A DNA stretch of 64,000 nucleotides, taken from positions 1 through 64,000 of the forward strand of contig JALMQS010000067.1 of NCBI GenBank assembly GCA_024734495.1, given 5' to 3'. Positions 55,691 to 64,000 of the stretch are shown here, piece after piece. This DNA is from Forficula auricularia (lineage: Eukaryota; Arthropoda; Insecta; Dermaptera; Forficulidae). The position numbers and the translations under genes are program-made. Below the pieces are notes generated by a model. It worked only from the letters and a program-made list of their open reading frames with translations. It did not search any database and was not told the origin of the DNA. Position 1 is the stretch's first letter; every line of letters begins with the position of its first letter.

Positions 55691-57130
55691 TGTGGCGAAT
55701 CCGGCAATCCCTGCCCATAAATGACTCCCATCATAAAAGATGAAGAAACACTACATGTTTTTAAAATCGGTTAAAAAAACACCAGCTTAGCGCCCAAAAA
55801 AAAAGATATTAGATTGAATTAGATTAAAAAATAAAAAATACTATTAATTGAAATTTCACACTAAAATTAATAGTTTTGTGTTTTTACTTAATTTTTTGTT
55901 TATTTCATGTGGCCATTCAGGCAATCCCTACCCATAAATGACTTCCGTCATAAAAGATGAAGAAACACTACATGTTTTAAAAATCGGTTAAAAAAAACAC
56001 CAGCTTAGCACCCAAAAAAGATATTAGATTGAATTAGATTGAAAAATCAAAAAAATAATTTTTATAAAATTAGATTGAATTAGATTGAAAAATCAAAAAA
56101 ATAATTTTTATAAAAAAAAATAAAACCGACTTCAAAACTTAAATGCAACAAATAAAATAATAATAACTTAAAAATAAAATAAAATCCACTAAAAGGTATA
56201 AAATAATTATCTTGTTTAGTTACAACTAAACGACGAAATATTAACATGAAATTACTTTTTGAAGTCGGTGCCAAACAAACTATACCTATAAGCGAGCGTA
56301 CCCGCCAAACGTACTAAGTAAGATCCGTCAAGTGCGATTCATAAAATGTATATGTTTGGCACCGACTTTAAAAAGTAATTTCATGTTAATATTTCGTCCT
56401 TTATTTTATACCTTTTAGTAGATTTTATTTTATTTTTAAGTTATTATTTTTTTTTGTTGCATTTAAGTTTTTTGAAGTCGGTTTTATTTTTTTTATAAAA
56501 ATTATTTTTCTTTTTTTCTTTTTAGTGATGTTATTAATAGTGACTTAATATAATACTTTAATATAATCTCGTAAGAGAAAGCGTCAGTCGAATGAATCAG
56601 AAAATGATAATAAAATTCAATTCATAAATATAGAAATTATATCGAAACGTTTGCGGATTTTAAATGAATGTTATAAGATTTTTTTTATAAAAGATTTTAT
56701 TTATCATAATTTCGATTATTTGTTCATAAGTATTGGAGATTTACGTTATTTCGTCGTTGATCCTATCATCAGAACTTGACTAAATTAATATGGCACCATC
56801 CCTAGATACTTCCTTTCCATTAAAAAAAGAATAATCGAAATCGGTTCATAAACAAAAAAGTTAGGCCTGAACAAACCTAACAAAAAAGGTCTAATACCAA
56901 TGAAAAAAAAAACGGAACCAATCGGAACCTAGACTGAACCCAATGCAATTTTTTTTTTCAAAATCGGTTCACAATTGGCGGACATATGAGGTAACATAGA
57001 AACACACAAAAAAAAACAGTCGAATAGAGAACCTCCTCCTTTTTTGAAGTCGGTTAAAAATACTATTAATGGAAATTTCACACTAAAATTAATAGTTTTG
57101 TGTTTTTACTTAATTTTTTGTTTATTTCTT
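55691..57130. repeat. Tandem 218-bp unit with a nested insertion
   Basis: Unit 1 (55691-55908) and unit 2 (55909 onwards) share 'caatccctgcccataaatga' and 'gatgaagaaacactacatgt'. Unit 2 is split by the AACCGACTTC element (56093-57058) and resumes at about 57060 with 'tactattaat.gaaatttcac'. Confidence 0.6.
56093..57058. mobile_element. AACCGACTTC element, copy 2 (inverted)
   Basis: Reverse complement of the 14379-15122 element, including 'cctcctccttttttgaagtc' at its right edge and the hairpin at 56093-56505. It carries about 200 extra bp (about 56545-56755) where copy 1 has only a few, so copy 1 is probably internally deleted. Confidence 0.65.
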
Positions 57131-57139
57131 TTTTTATTA

Positions 57140-58570
57140 CTTAAAAGTTAATTAAAATTTTAAAATAAAAATTTGACTGTTTATGGATTGACGGGGTTAA
57201 GGGGGTAACTCAGTGTAGAAGAGATAGGACCAAAGGGCATGGATGAAGCCACTGGCATCAACAGCTAACATGTAGAATAATGAATAAAAACATAGATTTA
57301 ATTTTAAAAAATCATAAAGAAACCAATTGCTTTATTGTTGAGAGCAATACAACTGTTTATGATTATTACCTAGTTATAGAGGCGTCTTTAGTGTAACTTT
57401 TCACTTTTTTATCTTATATTATTAAATGAGCAATTCTTGTATATATATATAGAATCGGTTTCTCGAAAACGGCTCTAACGATTTCGCTAAAAATTAATGT
57501 ACTTATCAAGTCTCATGAGTTATAAATTTTAATCGGATTTAAATAAAGGAAGGGGATGTAAGTTAGTCATGTCGGAAAATAAATATTTTAATCGTTCATA
57601 TCTCGCTAAGTCCCAGAGCGTTGGAATTTGAAATTTGAGCTATATAGAGGCTACAAGAGGTACCACAAGATTTTGGCTAAAATAGAAGAACCGGAAGTTG
57701 ATGTTTACATACTTGAGAATGTAACCACCCTCCCCTGCGTTTCGAAACCATAAATCTCAGAGCTCCGAAATTCGATATAATTTGTAGACCTCCACCCATT
57801 AGAAAGTACATATATCAAATAGAAAAAATTCACTTTCGTCGGGCATGGATTCTACGCACACATTTTTTTTTTAATTCTGAATCCAAATAAAAATAGACCT
57901 TTTTATCAGAATTTTAAATTCAAAATAATATTAATATATACTTTTAACTGAAGCAAAAATTTACCGAGCATCTGTGCTCCAGGGATTTATTTAATAAATT
58001 AGCAAGTGAACGATTCGGTCATTAGAATCTAATCGTGGAAAATTAGTAAAAAGAGCACGGGTAGAATAATCTCTTTTCCTTTGGAGCTAAAACATTGCAA
58101 GGATGCTATAAGTACAAGTCCAGACCTGTTTCACACTATTAGAGATTAATTTCTATTATTCTAAGAACGGTCTTTTTACTCTAAGTAAAAAAAAAAATAA
58201 ATCGAAATGAATATCAGATTTAGATAAGTATTTAACATTTATTATATTATTATTAATTCACCGGAACAGCAAACAGCTTACTGAGTCTTGGAAAAGTTTC
58301 ACTTTTGCTTCCAAATAAACTAATTCATTTAAATGTTTAGGAATTTAATTAAATAATATTTCATCTCTCTTATAAGACCAAAATTAATCGTATTAATTCA
58401 TTAATTTTATTTAATCATCTACGTATAGAGATGGGGAGTGGGGGTAGCGGATAACTTTTCCACGAGGAAGGGAGGAAAGGGAGACCGACCCTCCGAGTGT
58501 CGTTTCCAAGCTACAATCTAGATTAAATTTAATTTAGTAATAATTTGCTACATCTTTCTTGCGCTTTATA
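57140..58570. other. Non-coding, old repeats only
   Basis: Contains fragments of repeat C (57374, 57990 and 58270) and otherwise nothing recognised. Confidence 0.45.
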
Positions 58571-58574
58571 TTCA

Positions 58575-58645
58575 CTAACCTCGATAGCTAAGTTGGATCG
58601 AACAACCCTTTAATAATCTAAAGGTCTCAAGTTCACTTCTTGGCT
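58575..58645 (+). repeat. tRNA-like fragment
   Basis: CTCGATAGCTAAGTTGG (A-box-like) and GGTCTCAAGTTCACTTC (degenerate B-box) about 50 bp apart. Likely an old SINE or pseudo-tRNA. Confidence 0.3.
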
Positions 58646-59021
58646 AAAAACCCTTTTTCATTATCCCTCACTTCTAGTCCTATCATAAATTTTCATCCAA
58701 AGGCCTGGGACTTTTGCACCAAATGCTCCATTAAATAGCAAAATCCCAATCCAATGATATATTATTTTATATATTAAATATCTGAATCGAATAAAAAGAC
58801 ATCCAATTTTATTTAATAAATCAAAATAAAAGGACAGTCTCATTTTTTATTAGTAAATAAATTCTATTCAAATTTCAACTTCACCAGAACTCAATATATT
58901 TTTATTTATGTTTTTTTTTTTTTAAATTCATTTTATTTTAATTCAGGGGGGTACCCAGGTATGGCAACTGCTTCCCCCCCCCCTTCTCCCCCTAGACGCA
59001 ATGTGATTCTTAAAAACTTTT

Positions 59022-59208
59022 TTTTTTTATTTATTTATTGTCACCGGAAACAAAGCCCATTTAGACAGCACATCAGTAAAGGGTTAGTAGGGTTAGTGAG
59101 GGAGCCGAGTTTTAGCCAGTCGGAATTTTATATGCTAGCCAGGCTCGGACCCGGGTCTCCCGCTTGAACGTCGTCATCAACGATGCTGAAGCGGGTCCTG
59201 CTAGCTAG
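59022..59208 (-). mobile_element. tRNA-derived SINE, minus-strand copy
   Basis: Same tail as 38211-38433 ('aaagcccatttagacagcac' inverted, and AATAAATAAATAAA at the 3' end) and the tRNA-like head 'gagacccgggtccgagcctg'. Head slightly shortened and B-box diverged. Confidence 0.7.
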
Positions 59209-59209
59209 G

Positions 59210-61106
59210 ACAACCTTAATTTAAATTTAAACTTTAATTTAAATAAAAAATCTAGAAATACTTTCTGAAAATTAACTAATAAAACAAAAATAGATATTAT
59301 TCATTTTCTTTCCCCTATAGTTAATTTAGTTTTTCTAAATTTCCTATGGTTCTTCTATTTGTAATCCACAGTTCTCTCTTGGTCCCGCCCCCTTCAAACC
59401 AAAAAGCTGGCTTTGCCCTTGTTTCATTCACTACACAACAAATAAGGAAGTTTTTATGTGGAGTAATAAAATCTTGTAGATATATTGTTAAAAAATTCAA
59501 TAATTAAATTATTCAAAACATTACTCTTCAAGGTCCATTTTGAGTTCAAATAAATAGTTATTTTTTTCTTGTGATAATTTTAAATTTTAATTTCTTAGCC
59601 GATGGTATATGGCTAAAAAATCACATTGCAGATTTGATGCTTTGAAGGTTGAGCTGTTTCGGCTAAAGCAACCTAGATTTGCAGTTAATGAGAAAATTAC
59701 ATCAGAGTGCATAACGTTTCGACACTTATTTTTAGAGTTTGGATATTTTTTAGAGAGTGGATATTTTTCAGATCTTTTCGATTTCTACTGCTTAGGACAT
59801 TGCCAGTACAAGCAAAAGCTAGTTAATTTTTCTTCAACGGCGAAATATCATTTTATTTTTTGAGCCATTTAATTTACTAAATCCTTATTTTGTTTTAAGA
59901 TAATCCAATTCTCCATCTAATAGTCAAAAGATTTAATTGATGGAATTAAGTTGGACTGGAGTTGAACAAGGACGCATTCAAAGGAACCCAGGGGTATCCA
60001 GAGGCCATTCGAGAGATTGCTATTCAATTACGTCATATTAGTATTAGTATTGAAATGAAAATGGCTCAGCTCAATCACCTTAAAGATGGATATCTCGGAA
60101 GAATTCAAATAGTATGCTTTGAAGATATGCACCGAAAGAGGAAAAGACTGTGTGTGTGTGTGTGTGTGTGTGTGCGTGAAAGGGGCTAGAGATTGAGGAT
60201 ACTATGTGCCATTGAGAATTCGAATTGAAATGACAGTCACAAAATCAGGAAGAATAGGAACATGGCTCCCTGAATTTTTCATTTCGACCCCAACTCGTTT
60301 ATCTCTGAAAAAATTTTATAGGAGACGATTTTTTTTTTCTTTAAAGATATATTATTGATCTTAAAAATAAATAGTTTCAAGGAACGTGCAAGAAGTTAGA
60401 TCCTACTATACTATATATTAGATTGATTCAAAACTTATTATAGGTACTATATTACTATTATAAATTTATTCTTTTCACGACTAACTGAATTATATGTTCA
60501 TAAAGATATATCAATGAAGTTGTCCTATACTTGATACAAATAAACATATACATATACTGCGTCGGCGAGGCGGGTCTTTTGCTAGCCTCCTCTAATCCCC
60601 ATCAAACCACTGACCCTATCCTTCTCCCCTAGATCCACCTCCGATCATCATTCACCCCGTGAAATATATAGATGTCCTCTGGTCTCTTTTCTCTTCCTCT
60701 AACTCTGATCACCCTCCGAATTCCAGGAATCCGGGCGGAGGATTAAAATTTGTGGACCTCCGCCCATTTTGGTGGTTGGAACTGATACGCTCATTCCTAC
60801 TTGTACTATTTTAAATTTCTAATTATTTTACCAAATATTAACTAAAACAGATGAGAATTTAGCGTTTTCTTCTCCAATATAATTTGCGTTGAAACAAAAA
60901 TAATATTTACTTCTTAATAACTGGATAGAACATCCTTAACATATCTATGACATTATTAATAGATAGAGACAAAATTATAAAAAAAAAAACGACTTCTAAT
61001 TAACTAACCTAGGCGAATAATATAAACTAAACGAATTTGAGTAAAAGTAGAAAAGAAAGAAAAGTAAAAAATGATGATATGAGTTGAGAAAACCCATATT
61101 GTCACA

Positions 61107-61157
<51 letters not shown>

Positions 61158-61600
61158 TGTATATACATATATGTTTATTTGAATCAAGCGGATAATAACA
61201 CCATTGATTTTTCTTCATAAATCAACAAATCTGCTAAAACAAAATCTTTTCAATTACAAGAATTTGTAGCAGGTAGCCCTCTGGAACTAAAGAAGCATTC
61301 CAATTGCTTTAAAAATATAGTTCTTTTTCACTTTTTTTTACTTTATCCATTACGAAGCATGGCTAAAGAATTCTAATTTTCTCATATTGATATACATAAA
61401 CCGAATTAATTAACATAAAATAAATAGCTTGTTACGTGGGCAACTAATGGAAAAAATTAATTTGATTGTACAGGGTTAAAATAAAACAAAACAAATCATT
61501 GTTCCCCTTTTTTATTCATTTTATTTAATATATATATTTTTTTATAATAATCCATAATATGGTAAATATTTTAATAATATTTTATAACAAATAATTTATT
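59210..61600. other. Non-coding region with microsatellites
   Basis: (TG)n at 60149-60174 and 61114-61156. A C/T-rich patch lies at 60580-60740. Small frames at 59609 and 59962 show no family features. Confidence 0.5.
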
Positions 61601-61606
61601 TTAAAG

Positions 61607-62028
61607 TTAAATTTTAGGTTGTGAATTCAAATTAATAATTGAGATATTATCTGAAAATTCCGGGTGATAACTTTGCACAGGCAGGCAGTGTTGGCCAGCT
61701 GGATTGAAAATACACCCCTTAGGGCAAGACATAATTTTTCTTATAAACATTCCCGGGCTCTCTTCGCTGCAGTTGTAGTATCTATTTGGATCGTCTGGAA
61801 TTGGATAAAGGCCTCCAGTTGTGCAATTGGAATTAAAATTTCCATTAAACGAGGCACATTCGGGCACATTCTTCGGATGGTCGCAAATCCCGAGAGCGAC
61901 ATTAAAAGGCAGAGGCGTAGGACATTTGAAAAAAATGGCGTCTTTTAACCGTTTCTTGTCATCTAGTTGACATTCATAAAAGATATGACAAGTACTTTCC
62001 AAACGGAAATAACCCAACGAAGTGCAGT
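61607..62028 (-). CDS. Chitin-binding (peritrophin-A/CBM14) protein, last exon
   Basis: Extracellular chitin-binding protein of cuticle or gut lining. Acceptor ctttttag at 62036-62029; the previous exon joins in phase 1 (N-C). Domain 1 has six cysteines: NCTSLGYFRLESTC, HIFYEC, ...FFKC, FNVALGIC, DHPKNVPEC. Domain 2 (CTTGGLYPIPDDPNRYYNC ... SCPKGCIFNPAGQHC) follows the CBM14 pattern with one cysteine spacing altered. The frame ends at 61607 after a non-domain tail. Secretion signal and earlier domains, if any, are outside the window. Confidence 0.8.
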
Positions 62029-62639
62029 CTAAAAAGAGAACAAGAGCAATGCTTAGTGTTTTAGATCAAATATTTATTAGTTTATTTTTATTTTTTAAAT
62101 TACTAATATACGGGAATTATCCCAATTATAATTTCACTTTAAAAAAATGCATACAAAACTTTGCAGTAATTAGGTATAAACATCAAACTACAACTCATCA
62201 TCATTTACATTTAATACATTTTCAATAAGCTACTTATTTTCTTATGTTTCTATTAATATATAAAATTTTTAATTTTAATGAATGCAATGTCTTTTACTAT
62301 CAATCTAATTAGAGGAAAAAAGTCTTATTTTTGACGAGTTTGCCTCATGCATGATTCTATTCAAACCTGTATTTTTCAAATAATTAGTGTTACATATGAA
62401 TATAAAAAGTAAAAAGGATTCGACAAAACGACTGTATTACTGGAGAACATTGAATTTAATAAGATAGAGAATTTCAGGACAATCAATCAGATTATTCAAT
62501 AGATTGTGAAGGAATATTAAGTCATTTTGCAATCTGAGGGATTATAAAATTTGACTATTAATTTGGAATGAATAATGAAGGATATTTTGTGGTAGTAAAA
62601 GAGTCATGAGATGATGGAATTTTAATATGAAAGCATTTT

Positions 62640-63235
62640 CAATAATTTATTTTGAACTCTTTCGATATGTTCGTCACTTTGATGTTGGACATGTGGCGAT
62701 CAAATTATACTGCAATATTCTAGCTTCCTTCTAACTAGAATTTTTAGACAGTTAAAATTTCTTAAATGTTTTGTATTTCTAGATTTAAATCCTAGTAGTT
62801 TAAATGATTGATTAAAAATATTTTTGACATCTAGTAAAAAAAAATAGAAGACTTGAAAGTAACTGCCAAATCACAGATGTGATCGACCTGGGAGAGTAAA
62901 GTACCCTCTATAGAATATGATATTATAGGTCTAATTTTAAATCTGTGAAAAGATATAACATAACATTTGCCTATAAGATCCATACCATTTTTAAAACCTA
63001 GATTTCGATTTTTGATTATTTAATGGCAAGTCAAGTCCTTATGAACATATTTCATTATTAATGTTTTGAAAAATATTTGTCTCTGCATTTTTTTTTAAGC
63101 GGTGAAACTGTTAATAGAACCCTGAAACACCCTGTGTAATCTATTGAGATATCCATAGTTGTAGACAAGTAGAATCAATATTATTGCCTATTCTTTTATA
63201 GATTTTTAGATCATCGGCAAATAGGAAAAATTCAA
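62640..63235 (-). pseudogene. Jockey/CR1-like LINE RT fragment in the intron
   Basis: Minus strand: TDVEFFLFADDLKIYKRI (the reverse-transcriptase catalytic A-D-D box) near 63235-63180, and LVRRKLEYCSIIWSPHVQHQ then IERV near 62740-62650, the standard order downstream of the RT core. Many stops between. Lies inside the intron of the chitin-binding gene, same orientation. Confidence 0.65.
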
Positions 63236-63296
63236 CATCAGTAAATTGAATAATAAGTAAATAAAATAATTAGAACAACAAAGAAAATTTGCTTAC

Positions 63297-63425
63297 TTGG
63301 TATTTTCGATATATGAATGTCGCTGTGCAGAGTTATCTTGAACCCATGGGCAGTTGGGTTTTCGGTCGAGTTATGACAATCGCAAGTTGAAGTTTCTGGC
63401 AACGTGGTGGTTATGTCAGTCACAT
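63297..63425 (-). CDS. Chitin-binding protein, penultimate exon
   Basis: Acceptor tttattag ending at 63426, donor gtaagc at 63296. Enters needing two bases and leaves in phase 1, matching the last exon. Encodes a Thr/Ser-rich linker (VTDITTTLPETSTCDCHNST) ending SDIHISKIP. Short, but the phases and donor/acceptor agree with the downstream exon. The gene continues beyond the right edge. Confidence 0.65.
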
Positions 63426-64000
63426 CTAATAAAAGGCGTTTAGAATGGGATTAAAGAAAAGCGATTCAATCTATTTTGATTAATTTTAAAATTTATTTAT
63501 ATGTTTATGTATGTATATGTATAGTTATTTGCATCAAGCAGAGGACACCCTCTTTGATTTGCCTTTATAAACTTCTCTTAGGGTGCCTGTACACTACGTT
63601 CTACGATCTCTCTAGAGCAAAATGTCCGCTAATCACAATGAAGTAGGCGTGGCTTAAGTGTGACTTATTTGAAAACAATTGGACTAAGCTGCACTTGTGA
63701 CCACGTCCACTTTAATCTGATTAGTGGACAGTCTTCTCTACCTAAGAGTTATTCTAGTAGTGTATTTGCACACTTAGAATGATCACATTAGCTCAATACA
63801 ATTTCCAGTAATAGGGATAAACGAATTAACGAACTTTAAGCTATAGGTTCACAATGATATAGCGTGAATCGTCGGAAAGGGGCATAATTATAAACGTATA
63901 CTTGAGTTCACAATATAATTCTTTTGTCACTATAAATGCAATTCAAAAAGAAGCAATAAGACTATACGCGTAAATTAGTCAAATTACATACAAGCCGAAC

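Noticed and set aside
59609..60189. Two small plus-strand frames as a gene
   Set aside because: No recognisable domain or splice pattern; the second ends in the TG microsatellite.
60149..61156. TG runs as a CRISPR-like or protein-coding repeat
   Set aside because: Simple dinucleotide microsatellites; the frames through them are artefacts.

Overview
The window is AT-rich eukaryotic DNA, most likely from an arthropod. The evidence is a chitin-binding (peritrophin/CBM14) gene, spliced genes with GT-AG introns, Jockey/I- and CR1-type LINEs, Tc1/mariner, pogo-like and hAT-like elements, and tRNA-derived SINEs. There are no bacterial operons. It is a scaffold piece with one 100-base N gap (35563-35662).

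Two host genes are well supported, both on the minus strand. (1) Ribonuclease H2 subunit B: six exons between 31977 (ATG) and 15854 (stop), spread over 16 kb because its introns are filled with transposons. The last exon encodes a PCNA-binding (PIP-box) tail. The exon 2/exon 3 junction is out of phase by one base. (2) The last two exons of a chitin-binding protein (63425-61607), whose 5' part lies beyond the right edge.

Layout. 1-9220: nested repeats, namely an ORF1-only LINE derivative with a separate copy of its tail, a three-armed inverted/direct repeat array, an interrupted repeat and a fold-back element. 9222-11800: nothing recognised. 11805-15655: a dead DNA transposon with about 350-bp inverted termini, carrying three younger insertions. 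15854-31977: RNASEH2B with intronic transposons, including a mariner remnant with perfect 200-bp inverted arms. 32380-46390: mostly repeats, a decayed coding-like stretch, a SINE and LINE tails. 46397-53010: an inverted-repeat element and a nearly complete but broken LINE. 53300-59210: MITEs, fold-backs, nested tandem units and a SINE. 61607-63425: the chitin-binding gene.

The most interesting pattern is a set of small hairpin elements, mostly flanked by 8-14-bp target-site duplications (8696, 13182, 20866, 22580, 24882, 26661, 29518, 30025 and 33423). Four share a GTGTTGG...GTGAAACA head (8696, 13182, 22580, 26661, with 30025 a fifth), and five carry a CTGAWGA-W-stem-GAAA motif resembling a minimal type I hammerhead ribozyme. 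The same motif also sits in a tandem repeat at 38480-38695 and in a dispersed repeat at 38995 and 45225. All assignments come from reading the sequence; no alignments were run.
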